A DNA stretch of 64,000 nucleotides from Lunularia cruciata (taxonomy: Eukaryota > Streptophyta > Marchantiopsida > Lunulariales > Lunulariaceae). Shown here in pieces: positions 31,813 through 43,768 of this stretch (position 1 is its first letter; every line of letters starts with the position of its first letter). The stretch covers positions 47,010,333-47,074,332 of the forward strand of contig OX419756.1 of NCBI GenBank assembly GCA_948567375.1, written 5' to 3'. A model generated the notes under the pieces. The model ran no database searches, was not told the origin of the DNA, and saw nothing but the letters and a program-made list of their open reading frames with translations. Position numbers and translations under genes: made by a program.

Positions 31813-32080
31813 ATAATTTTATGAAATTCTGTATATTTTCATATAGATTATTTTGAAGCATGGACTAAAGTGGGGGTGGAGTGGAGTGGAGTGGGGTAGG
31901 GTGGGGGTGGGAGGAAGAAAGAGTCCCACTACGCAATTCTGGCCAAGTTCCTTATTATTAGCAAACTCCATAGGAGGTGGTTCGTAGAAAATAAAGGAGG
32001 TGGAGTTTTCCATTGTCACACTGTAATGCATTAATTACATATTAGTGTTAATAAAGTGTTTGGTTTAGGGTGAATATGGT

Positions 32081-32280
32081 CACCGCCAGTTGCCGCTCGG
32101 TGTAATGTGTTAATTTAGGATTAAATGAGATTTTTCTCATCGCTGCTTGTCGTTGCTTGTAGCCACTTGATGGTGCTTGTAGCTGCTCTTTGCTGCAGGT
32201 AGTTGCTTGTTGCCATTGGTAGCCGCTTAATAATGCGTTAGTCATGTGTTAATTTAAGATTAAAGGGGATTTTGCTCGTT
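32081..32280 (+). repeat. Long-unit imperfect repeat with GTTAATTTAGGATTAAA
   Basis: A motif GTGTTAATTTAGGATTAAAT (about 32107) recurs as GTGTTAATTTAAGATTAAAG (about 32247), about 140 bp apart. Between the two lie loose GCTTGTNGC words of the type that make the minisatellite just downstream. Confidence 0.6.
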
Positions 32281-32470
32281 GCTGCTCGTTATTACTTGTC
32301 GCTGCTTGTTATTGCTCATCGCTGCTTGTTATTGCTTGCTGCTGCTTGTTATTGCTCGTCGCTGCTCGTTATTGCTCGTCGCTGCTCATTATTGCTCGTT
32401 ATTGCTCGTCGCTGCTCGTTATTGCTCGTCGCTGCTCGTTATTGCTCATCGCTGCTCGTTATTGCTTGTT
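32281..32470 (+). repeat. 20-bp minisatellite
   Basis: About nine copies of GCTGCTCGTTATTGCTCGTC with few substitutions and one 10-bp phase jump near 32391-32410. The unit has no stop codon and is not a multiple of three, so all three forward frames are open through the array. The resulting Leu/Ala/Arg/Cys-rich frames are not evidence of a gene. Confidence 0.9.
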
Positions 32471-32539
32471 GTTGCCTGATGTTGCCCGTTGCCGCTCGAT
32501 GGTGCCCGTAGCCGGAAGCTCGTTGGCACCCGTAGCCGC

Positions 32540-32645
32540 TTGTTGCACTCGAAGCTGCTCGTTGCGCTCGAAGCCGCTCGTTGCGCTCAAAGCCGCTCGT
32601 TGCGCTCAAAGCCGCTCGTTGCGCTCAAAGCCGCTCGTTGCTGTT
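32540..32645 (+). repeat. 19-bp minisatellite
   Basis: About five copies of AGCCGCTCGTTGCGCTCAA. It shares the word GCTCGTTG with the 20-bp array upstream, so both may derive from one expanding seed. Confidence 0.85.
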
Positions 32646-32659
32646 GGTAGTCGCTTGAT

Positions 32660-33846
32660 AGCGCCCATTGATTTTGCATCCAAATGTGAGCCTGCATTGC
32701 AATCAGGTTTTTGCTAGATTTTTGGTGCACTTTTGGAATAAAATTCCTCAACCTCCAATTAATTTCTTGGTTGCCGCAAGATGATACAAATCATTTTCCA
32801 TAACCCACATTTTCTCCCTCGCCGCACTAATCTATGGAAATGAACCAACACACCAATGAAAAACTACACAACCCACCGGTTCAGTTTGTTGAGAGGAGCA
32901 TTTGCACATAGCATTCACATTTGCAGATGGTGAATTTGAAAAGTTGAGAGCTGCATTTTGGATCTGCCAAAACATTTCATAAATCCCACTCTAAGAATCA
33001 CACATCAAAAAAACAGGGCAACTCCTTTCAAGAAACCACATCATCTCTTTTGACAATCATTTATTTCACTACGGAAATCCTAAACATCCGTAATATAGTG
33101 CCTGATTTTTATAAATGAATGTAAATTACATGTGATATACCGTAAAACAATCTACAAAGCGTTCATTTATTAACACCTCATCTCCTTACAAAGTTCACTA
33201 AAAATAGTTACAAAGTTTGTTATTTATCTGTAGACATCCGTCAAAACTAATTTTGAAACCCCTACTGTTCTCCTAGCAACAGGTCAATTCTCCAAACAGT
33301 AACTAATCCGTGCTCTATGTATGTCATATGAAATTGCTTAGTACTGGTCACACAGGGTTTTCAATTCCCGTCTATGCGAAATCATTGAAGAAGGTGAGGG
33401 ATTTTGTGTAAATTTGAAATTAATCTTCAAGTAAATCTGAAAATAATTATCGAAGTAAACGAAAGACAAAGAGTATAATGATATATTTAATTGAATAACT
33501 TGTACTCATTGTCTTTGACTCCTGCGTTTCAGGGAATTCTCGCAGAGATACTAGTTTACCCATCAACTTAGGATTAAGTTTTAAAGACTTCCAAGATAAT
33601 GTTTTACAAGTTTATTCTGTCATTTCGACAAAATATACTCAAGTAAGAGGAAAAGAACGAGAATTGAAGAAATTTACTATCTGAATCTATATGAATGTTG
33701 TTTTCACAGCATGAACTTTTACACTATACCAACAGAAACGATCAACCGCTATGATGGTTATGATTCACCTCCTTCGATTTCAATCTGTGCAGCGTTCAGC
33801 TTACTGTTTCGCTGAAGTCAACCTAAATATGAAGACGAGAACGAGC
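32660..33846. other. Unidentified sequence between the direct repeats
   Basis: No coding frame. About 40 bp at 33479-33520 are an inverted copy of the repeat word around GAGTACAAGTTATTCAATTA, which is also present in both direct repeats. Confidence 0.4.
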
Positions 33847-34316
33847 AGATCATGAAGTGGAGGGTGAATCTGGTGTATAAGGGAGCTTTATGAAAGTTAA
33901 CGTTGCCACCTGTCCTGGGCAGTTCCCTTCGTGCGATTTCGGGACATGGATACTGCTCATAGGATGAAGACAAAGAGTACAAGTTATTCAATTAAATATA
34001 TCAGGGATATAAACTTTACCATGATTCTAGAATCTCAAGAATTGGGGTTTAGTGCCCAAAACAATCATCTTAAAAGGCGTAGCAATTCATTCAATCCTCG
34101 CAGACAAGAAAATGAAAGTCCCTTGCACCCGCAAAGTAGGATCTCCAATTACAAAGGGTATCCAGTTCACCGACTAAGCTTTTGTGTCCAATCTCGTGGG
34201 CATCTTGTCTTTCACCGTGGGAAGATCACCCACTAAGATTTCGCGTACAACATGGGAAGATTGGAGACGAGCAGCAGTGGCTCTCTTCTTTGCACTAGGG
34301 GTTTTTAATTTAGCTT
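33847..34316 (+). repeat. Right copy of the direct-repeat pair
   Basis: About 470 bp matching 31102-31812 with many substitutions and without the internal duplication. If the pair are LTRs, the enclosed 2 kb has no recognised retroelement coding, which would make it a non-autonomous element. Confidence 0.65.
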
Positions 34317-34789
34317 TTTGAAGTCCTATAGAAATCTTAAAACTATTTTAGGGGTAACTGATTGGGTTACACATAAATGTTACGGGTGCTCTACTCATAG
34401 CTGTAAATGTTTTGCAGGAAATCAAAGCCATGATATGTAGCTTTTTATAGTTACATGAGTTTGTAAATTTCAATTGGAACATTAATTGAAGCATTAATTG
34501 AATGGGATCTAAATTTAAATAGAGGTGGAGATGGTATGAGTTTAGACATCCCATAATGCTTCTTGTTTCTTCTTTTCATTTCGTATTGTTTTGAATCAGT
34601 GTAATCTGAGCTTCTTCTCCTTTCTTATGGTTTCAAATCACATGTGAAATTTGTGATCTCTTGGGGTGTGGTATTTTATTGCAATTTTGAGAATGCCGAG
34701 CACTAGTACATGCACTTAGCTCCGGAACAAAACTGTAAAGTTTATTTGGCAGATTATAAAGAAGTGAGGTAAAGAGGATCTCGATGAAA
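34317..34789. other. No feature seen
   Basis: AT-rich, with no open frame or repeat that I can support. Confidence 0.3.
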
Positions 34790-36030
34790 TGGAGTTTCAA
34801 GGCAATGGTGGATGATTAGAATGAAGATGATGAAAATGAAGTTAACATGCTAGAATTTTTTCTTAGGTGGTGGAACTTTGCACACCATTCTAATGCAATG
34901 TGCTTGCATTACAAACTTTGTCTTGAAATTATTTTGAGAGTTGGATACTATTTCATTTAGGCAACTAACAAGGATGTACTATCTTTTCATGCTTTATTGG
35001 ATGTAGTTAAATATCATCCAATGTTTAAAATTTCATCAAATAGAATCAAACTCTAGTTTGGATGTAAGTCACGCTCACTCTGGATAGGTTTTTGCACCAG
35101 AAAAATGGGGTAAATATAGCAAGAGTGTTAACTATATGGTGTGCAAGTGAGGATCAATTTCTATATTTGTTGATCATTAGATTCACCAAGTGAGTTATGG
35201 CTGCACTTGTATTGATCCTCAAGAAAGAGGTGTAATTGCTTGATCATGAGGAGAGAGAATAAATTTCTTCAATGTTTGCACAAAAAGGTTTTCCTAGGTG
35301 CCTGGGATTAGTGGAAAAAAATTCTTTTTCCCTCCTCACAACATCAAATTATTGATGGTAAACTATCTTGAACCATAAGGGATTCTATTCAATAAATAGA
35401 CAAGTAGTATGTGATGATCAAAAAAGAGTAATCCACATTGCTAGAGGTAAAGCTATTCTTGGGTGTGTTAAAGGTGTTATCAAGTTTTTCCACTTGTAGA
35501 TTAGAGTTTCTTTAGAGGTCCTACATGTTGCATCTTGTGATTCAAATTTTCTCATCTCTCATTTATAAATTTAGATATATAGGGATACTTGGATCATATC
35601 ATGACTTGATGTGCTTGAAAAAGTCTCCAATTTGGTCAGAGTTGAATCAAAAAGGAGAATGAAATGCATTTGACAACCATTAATATTTACTAGGCAAGTC
35701 AGGTTACATTTCCATGTGTCATCTTGTGCACTCCTTCAAACAAGCTCATTCCCAAAAGAAGGTGGATAAATGTGTTGCTCGGATCCATGTGCTCTTAAAA
35801 CCACAATGGTATTCCCTAAAAGAATTAAGAGTTCAATTAAATGACTCTAAGAATTTTTTCTTGTAAATTGGATTAGTGCTTGTATAATTTTGCATAATTT
35901 CCTCAATAATAGATCCCATATATATGTAGAGAAAGATGTGGATTTTGCAAAGGAATTGGATTCTAACTTTTTGGACTTAGGTGTTATTGAGAAATACAAA
36001 GAATAGAAAGAAGAAACTAGAACTTGGTGA
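34790..36030 (+). pseudogene. PIF/Harbinger transposase remnant
   Basis: Plus-strand blocks in three frames follow the family order: RWWNFAHHS (about 34863), LTLDRFLHQKNGVNIARV (about 35075), AALVLILKKEV (about 35205), SSMFAQKGFPRCLGLVE (about 35263-35315). Then come FYSINRQVVCDDQKRVIHIA (about 35385-35445) and YLLGKSGYISMCHLVHSFKQ (about 35684-35745). IYVEKDVDFAKELDSNF lies in the tail (about 35920). The match to the DDE_Tnp_4 second and third blocks is good. The aspartate of the first block is lost (LVEKNS where LVDGTS is expected). It is related to, but clearly diverged from, the copies at 17.4 and 19.3 kb. Confidence 0.8.
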
Positions 36031-36479
36031 TGCAAAATTGTCTTGCATTCAATCAAAAACCAGGTGGATTCTTGAATACAAGAAAATAGATATACTTGTA
36101 TTGCAATAAAAAAATCCATGTTCTTAGAAGAATTATTATTTTGCAAAGTACTTAGATGTTGAGGAATTTGTGTGGGATACTTGGAGTTTGGAAGGGATTG
36201 AGTATGCATGAGAGTGCTCAATGAGAGTGATAATATGTGCAGGTGAGAGATATGTGATAGTATGCATGGGATGCATGATATTTAGAGTGACAATATGCAT
36301 GAGATACATGAGTACGCATGGGATGCATGGAGTGATAGGAACTTTTGAAATCAAGTGTGAATTGAGTCAATAATGACTTTTGAAGGGTGTCATTATTAAT
36401 GGCAAGAGGTTGCTATCCTCCCAATATGTGAGCAAGTGTTGGTAGTAGAAATTTGAGGCTTTAAAGGTCTAAAACTCAT

Positions 36480-36788
36480 TTCAAAAAACCCATTTTGGAA
36501 TGATGAACCAAAGTGAGAATGTGGGAGAGAAGGTGAAGAATTTTTTTTTGAAGTTTTGAAAACTCATTTTCAAAGAATGAGAGTGTGGGATAGAAGGTGG
36601 AGAAACTCATTTCTAAAGGTTTAGAAACTTATTTTTGAATTGTGAGATTGTGGGTATAAATTTGGTCCTCTCTAGGTTGCAAGTTGTGAAACTCATTTTT
36701 GAATAATGAGTGAATGTGGGAGAGAAGTGAAGAAGCAAAAAAGGCATTTCAAACAATGAGAGTGGGAGATATTTTCAAACAATGGTTG
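36480..36788 (+). repeat. Degenerate tandem repeat, left part
   Basis: About four loose copies of a 60-70-bp unit containing GAATGTGGGAGAGAAGGTG and GAAACTCATTTTTGAA. The family B element is inserted in this array and the array resumes at 42168. Confidence 0.65.
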
Positions 36789-37188
36789 TGTAAAAGACCA
36801 AGCTTGAGGAGAGAAATAGGAGAATGGAAACTCATATTGGTACACTTGAATGTGGGAAAACTCCAAATGCCTACCATGAGCTTTGGCTTTGGTATTTATA
36901 GGTAGCATAAAAGGCACTTGAGAAGCTTCTGAAGAAGCTTCCTTGAGCGGCTTTCTTAGAGTGCAAGCCAAGTTAACCAGGAAACTTCTCAAGAAGCTTC
37001 TTTCTTGAAGTTGCCTACTTGGCGTGCAAGCTAAGCTAGTTGGAAGCTTCTAGAAGCTACCTACTTAGGGTGCAACTTAAGCTATTTGGGAAGCTTCCTA
37101 GATGCTTTTGGAATATTTTGGGTTAATTTGGCTCATTCTCTACTTCATTAGCCTTACTAACTATGTCGCTAAACTCCATATTGTTATA
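36789..37188 (-). repeat. 3' LTR of family B element
   Basis: 400 bp, TGTAAAAGACC ... ATTGTTATA on the plus strand. It contains palindromic AGAAGCTTCT blocks and a TATTTATAGG box on the plus strand. The GGTGGAAGAA purine tract (37189-37198, minus strand) adjoins it. Confidence 0.9.
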
Positions 37189-37194
37189 TATTCT

Positions 37195-40053
37195 TCCACC
37201 GCTAGTTGGTGACGTCCTTGTCGCCATTGAAGCTTCAAACTCCTAGATGACCGTTTGTGCATTTTGGAGGTGAGAAAGAGGTTCCTATGTGGCATCATGA
37301 AGGGGATACTCTTTCCACAGGACCTTGTACTCCATATGTTGCCGACATCCTCATTGAATGTGGCAACATGCAAGGATACAATCAACTTCGTATTCCTCAT
37401 GATCATTGATAGGGATGGGAGGAGGAGGAGGTTGGACACAAGAGGAAAAGGAAGATAGGTTAGGAACTTGGAAATATGAAAGATAGGGTGGATGCGCATA
37501 TGACAAGGTAAGGCAAGTTGATAAGCAACATGAGAGATGATTTGGGTGACATCAAAGAGTCATATCCAATTAGTGGCAAGTTTACAAACTTGGGTATCAA
37601 GTGGGAGGGGTAGGTTACTAGAGGATAGCATGACTTTATCATGGACTTCAAAGGTGAGATCACGACAATGGTGGTCCGCATATTGCTTTTGACAATTTTG
37701 GGTAACAAGGAGGTGAGATTTGGCTTGTTGGAGAGATTGGGAGATGATGGTCAAGAAGGTTGAAGTAAGAGGGACCTGAGATGAGTTAGGAGCAAGAAGT
37801 CAATCTGGAACAAGAGGATCTTGACCAAAATTGAGAAAGAAAGGAGAAAATCCGGTGCTTGCCTGTTTGGAATTGTTGTAGGCAAATTTTGCACTGCAAG
37901 ACATTCATCCCAATTGGTATGGTGGACATTAATGAAGAAACATATCTTCCAAGGTACAATTTGCATGTTTAGTTTCTCCATCAGTTTAAGGATGATAGGC
38001 CATGGACAAAGCAAGCTTGGTGCCAAGTATTTGGAAGAGTGCTTGCCAAAACTTCCTAGTGAATCAAGGATCACGGTCGGAGCTGAGTACATGTGGCATC
38101 CCATGATGCTTGAAGACATTGTTGAAATAGATTTTTGCTAAGGTTGGAGCATCCACGGTATCAAACATTAGTGCCAAGTGGATTTGCTTACTAAGCTTAT
38201 CCACAAACACCACAGTTGCCGTGTGTCCTTGCTTTGACTTGGGCAAGGATGTGATGAGATCCAAACTCACATGTTCCCATCGAGCAGATGGAATGGGGAG
38301 TAGTTGAAGGAGTCCACTCATCTTCTGGTTGTTGGCCTTATTGCGTTGGCAATTGTCACACAATCGGACAAACTCTCAAACATCTCATGTCATGTTGGGC
38401 CACCACCATTGGCGTTGGAGGTACCCAAGGTCTTGTCCATGCCCATGTGACCAGCTACTGGTAAATCATGGGCTTCTTGAAGATGCACAAGTCAGAGATC
38501 ACCTTTGGCTGGAACAAAGATCTGGTCCTCATGGGATAGAAGGCCTTCCTTGAAGGAGAAGGTGTTGTACTCCTTGTCACATAATGTAAGATGACCATGT
38601 ACCATTTGGAAGAAGGGATCTTGTTGTAGAGTTGAATAAGACTCATTTTGGATCTTGGAGTCAATTGACATTGGGATGAGAGGAAGAGACTTCAAGTCAG
38701 GTCATCATGATAGAGCATCAGGGATGACATGGAACCAACCTAGTTTGTACTCAAATTTGATGTCAAACAATTGGAGTTCCTCCTCCCATTGATGATGTCG
38801 ACTCTTCATGTGTTCCAAGTGTAAGGTCTGCAACAATGGTTTGTGATCAGTTTGCATGATCACTTGTTTCCTCAAGAGATAATGCCTCCACACCTTGGTG
38901 GCATATACCATTGCAAGTTGTTCCCAATGTTGAGCAGAGTAATTTCTTTCAGTTGTATTTAGTCTGCAAGACACAAAGGCAATGGGATGTAGTCCATTTG
39001 GGAATTCCTATTGCAACACTACTCCAATTGCAAAGTTAGAAATATCAAAATCAACCACACAAGGTAGTTGAGGATCATATGAATGAAGGATAGGTCTTGA
39101 ATACACCATATGTTTTAGCTTTTGGAATGCTTCTTCATGCTTGGTGGTCCACTAGAAGCTTGAGTTCTTTTCCAAGAGGTCAGTCAATGGTGCAACCACA
39201 TGAACATAATAATGGATGAATAGTTGGTAAAAATTGGCCAATCCATTAATGCCCATACTTTTGTAGCATCTTTCAAAGTAGGCCAATCAGTAATGGCCTT
39301 GATTTTCTCCTCTTCCATCTTGATCCCTTCCGATGAGATCAAGGAGGTGACTTCCTTCTGCCAAAAAGCACACTTTGACTTCTTGCAATAAAATTTCCAT
39401 TGTTGTAGTTGTCTTAGGAATTCTTGCACATGATTCACGTGTTCTACCTCTATCTTGTTATAGATTAAGATATCATTCAAGAACACCACCATGTACCAAT
39501 CCAATAGTCCATCCAACACCTGATGCATCTGATCCATAAAGACTATTGGAGCATTAGTGAGCCCAAAAGGTAGAACTGTCCACTCAAAATGCCCATACCT
39601 TGTGCAAAAGGTAATCTTTTGCACATTCTCCCTATCAATGAGGATTTGCCAATAGCCACTACGGAGATCCAACTTGGAAAAATATTGTGCTCTACTTAGT
39701 TGATCAAGCAAGTCATCAATCTAAGGTAAGGGATATGCATTCTTCACTGTTTGCTTATTGAACCCATGGTAATCAATACAAAAATGAGGTCCTCCTTCCT
39801 TCTTTGGAACAAATAGTACCGGTGCTCCCCAACAAGAGGTACTATGTTGTATGAAGTCTTTTTCCAACAACTCTATAAGTGTTATTTGCAACTCTTCCAA
39901 CTCCTTTGATGAGAGCCGATAGATTGGTCTACTCACTAGAGTATTCCTTGGCAATAACTCAATCTTGATGGGCATACCACAATCAAAGGGTAATCCCTTT
40001 GGCAGATCATCTAGAAACATGTTTGCAAACTCTTGAACTATTTGCTCAACCAT
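37195..40053 (-). pseudogene. Family B pol: RT, RNase H, integrase, chromodomain (inactive)
   Basis: [16 protein letters not shown] and [19 protein letters not shown] (39721-40053), then FSKLDLRSGYWQI and VLPFGLTNAPIVFMDQMHQ (39184-39711). The catalytic FLDD is changed to FLND, so RT is dead. RNase H: EQLAMVYATKVWRHYLL and TDHKPLLQTLHLEH (38705-38974). Integrase: CDNCQRNK, VSLDLITSLPKSKQG, FKHHGMPHVLSSDRDP (38064-38363). The C-terminal end has LATNWIGPFDV and RIHPIFHIS (about 37470-37570), then a chromodomain relic DHEEYEVDCILA with YKVLWKEYPLHDAT (about 37290-37420). The chromodomain places the family among plant chromoviruses. Several frameshifts separate the blocks. Confidence 0.9.
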
Positions 40054-40325
40054 TGCTTGATGAAGCTCTTGGCCCTCCTTAAATTTTCCTTGTGCAATCG
40101 GCTTGATCTACACCGTGAAAACAAACTTATCTTCCTCCAAAGCTTGCTCTATGGCTGCTTCACTAACAAACTTCCCATCTAGGGACTCATCTATCTTCAA
40201 AGATTACTCCATGGCTGCTTTCCTAATAACTTCCCATCTTGGGACTGACTATTTTTAGGTGTGTTACTCAGAGATGCCAGACAACCTAATCAGAAATTCC
40301 TATCTTGGTGTTGTACTTGAATTTT

Positions 40326-41630
40326 TCATCTGGTCCAATCAAATTGAACCTTATGACGTTCAAGCCAAGGAAGTCCTAGAATGACATCATAGTGCAGAGG
40401 TGCCACTACAAACCTCATACACTCTAAATACTCCTTCCCAATTGTGGAGGTAATAGGATGTGAGGTACGGAATGTAGAACCCTTTCTACCATCCACCATC
40501 ATCAATCTACTTCCAATTATTGGCTTGATAGGAATATCCAATTCCTTTGCTACTTGCATAGACATGCAATTCTTTGAACTTCTAGAATCAACCAAAATCC
40601 TCCAACCCCAATTAGATATTGCACCTTGCAAGTGAAGCAAACTTGCATAGGTTGAGCCTTCAATCCAATTGGAACTAATCAAGCTCCCAATAGGTGGCTC
40701 AAAATATCCTATTGGGATTCCTCATTTCCTTGATTATTCCACTCCACAAAATCCATCTGGACAACTTGTCAAGGTTGCCCATTCTTGAGTGGACATTTAG
40801 TGATACGATGTTCCAATTGGCGACAATTGGAACAACCACCATTTTGTCATAGTTCTCTCTATCTATAGTGCCAAGTGGTCTCAATTGAATGACATCAATC
40901 TCCATTGGTACCGGCTCCTCCATTTGTGTGTAGTGTATTGGTAGGTTTTGTGGAGGTCAAGGTCGAGACCAAGTTGTTGCATCCAAGGAATCAAAATGTT
41001 TGGCCAACCGCATGGCTTCCTCCAAGTGTTGTGGCTCTTGCATGGTTACCTCTAATTTGATTCTTGACTTCAAGCCCCTCACAAATCTATCCAGAGCTTC
41101 ATCTTCCAATATATCTAGAATTTGCATGATGGTGTTCTGGAATTGCATGATGTAACTTCTTACAAAGCCAATCTGTCTCAACTTTGCCAACTTATCCCGT
41201 GCAGCTCATGTGGCATTTATAACTTGGAACTGACTAATTATTGCACTCTTGAATTTTGCCCATGCCAAGATTGGTGCAAAAATTTGTTGTTCAGCTTGCT
41301 CCACTCGGAATCTCCACCATAGCTTTGCTACTCTATCCAATTGGCTAGAAGCCAAGAGAGTCTGTTTTTGCTTGTCTTGCAGATTGGTAGCTTCAAAATA
41401 ACGTTCATAATCAAACACAAAATTCTCACTACACTTGGGAGATTCTTGCCTTCCAATACCTTGGGTTTAGAGAATCAAATTAAATCTTCTCCTTCTTGAA
41501 CTAGTACTCTCTTTATGTGCTCTTGCCGTCAAAGATCTAGTTCATCCAACAATTGAGTAAGGTGCTCAATTTGAGCAAAGATAACATCATGCATTACCAC
41601 TATGGTTGCTACTATATCAAGCCACCCCTA
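40326..41630 (-). pseudogene. Family B gag-protease (inactive)
   Basis: Gag core: FDYERYFEATNLQDKQK (41206-41418), FVRSYIMQFQNTIMQILDI and LDRFVRGLKSRIKLEV (40957-41190). CCHC knuckle CSNCRQLEHRITKC at 40793-40834. Protease: WRILVDSRSSKNCMS (the DSG triad reads DSR) and YDVILGLPWLERHKVQFDW (40326-40682). A stop after the knuckle and the Gly-to-Arg change in the active site mean it is not functional. Confidence 0.88.
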
Positions 41631-41860
41631 ATGTATCTTATTTATTAGCACATACAAGTAGCACGTCCACTGTTCTCCATAAGTTACAATTGGAAGCACC
41701 AAGGGTTCCTCAAATATGGTGATCATATGCAAAAAATCTTATCCAAAGTGTGAGGTCATGAATTGTGTGAAACAATGCTTGGGTAGCACTTGGATAAAAA
41801 AATCCCAATGGTTTGGTGGAAGTGGATTTGGTGGTCCATGAATTCCATCCATCCTATTCT

Positions 41861-41873
41861 TGCTCTGATACCA
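41861..41873 (-). other. Met-tRNA primer binding site, family B
   Basis: On the minus strand TGGTATCAGAGCA begins one base inside the 5' LTR. This is the standard complement of the plant initiator tRNA-Met 3' end. Confidence 0.92.
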
Positions 41874-41874
41874 A

Positions 41875-42167
41875 TGTAAAAGATTGAGCCCAAGGAGAGA
41901 AATAGGAGAATGGAAACTCACATTGGGACACTTGAATGTGAGAAACTCCAAATGCCTAGCATGGGCTTCAGCTTTGGTATTTATAAGTAGCATACAAGGC
42001 TCTTGAGAAGCTTCTCAAGAAGCTTCCTTCTAGAAGTTGCCTACTTGGGGTGCAAGTTAAGCTAGTTGGGCTTTGTGCAAGATGCTTCTAGAATATTTTG
42101 GGCTAATTTGGCTTATCTCTACTTCATTACCCTTACTAACTACGTCGCTAAACTCCATATTGTTACA
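41875..42167 (-). repeat. 5' LTR of family B element
   Basis: 293 bp, TGTAAAAGATTG ... ATTGTTACA on the plus strand. It is shorter than the 3' LTR by loss of part of the AAGCTTC palindromic block. Confidence 0.9.
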
Positions 42168-42300
42168 AGTTGAGAGTAGGAGAGGTGTGGAAGAGAAGGT
42201 GAAGAAATGGAATATGTGTTTTGGAACAATAAGAGTAGGACATAAGGTGAAGAAAGGGAATAGGGAGAGGGAAGATCATGAAAGAGAATGAGAAAGAGTA
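42168..42300 (+). repeat. Degenerate tandem repeat, right part
   Basis: It continues the GTGGAAGAGAAGGTGAAG / GAGTAGGACATAAGGTGAAG units interrupted at 36788, supporting the insertion boundaries. Confidence 0.6.
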
Positions 42301-43768
42301 ATCTTGAGATCATTATGGCTACATCTCAATAGAAGAGTGTGGTGAAGGAGAAGTACAGGAAGAAACTTAAGAAGTATCATTGCTCATCCAATTTCATACA
42401 ATTGGAGATTGCATGACACACATGAGATAGTCTTAACTCAACAAACATCAAATCAAGATAGTGGTGGAAGAAATCCAAGAAGTTGACCTTGACTGTCAAT
42501 ATGTATTGTTGTCAAGTGTAGTTGATCACATGTAAGTGTTTCTTCAATTTCAACTTCAAATTTTTTTGTATGGTTTAATTTGTTGCCAAATTTTTGCTAC
42601 CAAATTTGCTATCTCTTGTCATTGATAGCTTTTGTGCATGCCGTGTTGACCTCAACCCTAACCCATGTAGTGTGCAAGAGTTAGGGCAATATGCATAGTC
42701 TAGATCTACTATTTTCTTGATAGTACTCATGTGCTTTGGTTAATACATTGTAGCTTGGCTTTGCAATACATTCTTCAAAAGCTTGAAGTTACTAGCTTCT
42801 TTGTTGGCTTACTATAATGCTTGCCTTTTTTTGATGGAGATTAATGATGGTGTTATCATGGTACATTATGTATTGAGTTTGTCAATAGTTGGGATTGACA
42901 TACTTACTTTAGTAAAGTTTGTTGGAGGCCTCTCTCTTTACCATGAGCATTATTTGGGAGGCATTTTGTTTACCAAGAGGGAGGATAAGGAGGAGGAGGA
43001 TAATTCCTCAAATTTTGGTGGAGGATTAGTTTTCTGTGCGAGACCTGACTGCAAGGAGATATTTGGTGAGGCAATGCACATATATTTCATTTAAGCCATT
43101 GTTCTAGATGATATGTTCTCTTCTCATTCTGGCAGAGTCTGAAGGTAGTATATGGGAGCATTTTTTTGGTAGTGAAGACAAAGATGGGTAAATCTACTTT
43201 GGAGGACTATGATTAGGCAGAGATGATGCTATGGATTATTGAGGCAGAGTTGGGTTCTACATAGGCAACTACACCATCCAAATGCTGGCTACTTTAAGGT
43301 GGCATTTTTAAGACAATTTCTCACTCGTTTGTTCATGGATAGAGGGTTTATGTGTAAGGATGAGGTGATATAAGATAGCATGGGAGAAGAAAAGAAGGTC
43401 TTCTTCCATAATGTAGAGGAGGAAAATTAGGATGAGGACCATGTACGGAAGGTGTGTGAGAGTTTAGTTTTACAATATTTACTTTTGTAAGCTATTGTGT
43501 TTTCTTGGCATCTACTAAACTTCTCTTTATGCGTAATAAAAGATAAATTTGGATGATTTTTGCTTTTGCCTTAGCATCTTATTGGTCTAATTCATCTACT
43601 TGGTTTGATATTGTAAAGGGCTTGCGCAAAGATCACCATCCCCATGGTCAACTTGTAGATGATCTTGGCTTTGATGGTGGAGTAGTGAGTCCATATGTTG
43701 GCCCCATAGAGGATCCAAAGCATCTTGTAGTGGACTCATTATAGGACGAGGAGTAGAGGGAGAGTTTT
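42301..43768 (+). other. Unidentified sequence with one 103-codon open frame
   Basis: An open stretch at 42783-43094 (MKLLASLLAYYNACLFL, later KREDKEEEDNSSNFGGG) has a hydrophobic first half and acidic second half. No homologue or conserved copy is seen in the window, so coding is doubtful. Short Lys/Glu-rich stretches follow to 43440. Otherwise nothing is supported. Confidence 0.3.

Larger units (their letters stand above)
36789..42167 (-). mobile_element. Ty3/gypsy chromovirus, family B, complete but decayed
   Basis: A 5379-bp element with LTRs at 36789-37188 and 41875-42167, in TG...CA form (left copy ends TATA for TACA). The flanks are GGTTG (36784-36788) and AGTTG (42168-42172), a 5-bp target duplication with one mismatch. 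In element order there are a Met-tRNA primer site, gag with CCHC knuckle, protease, RT, RNase H, integrase, chromodomain relic, purine tract and 3' LTR. Stops and frameshifts are spread throughout, and the LTRs differ in length because blocks of AAGCTTC repeats were lost, so insertion is old. The 3' half in the first 2.6 kb of the window belongs to the same family. Confidence 0.92.

Noticed and set aside
32272-32717. Three overlapping open frames in the minisatellite
   Set aside because: The repeat unit contains no stop in any forward frame, so openness carries no information.
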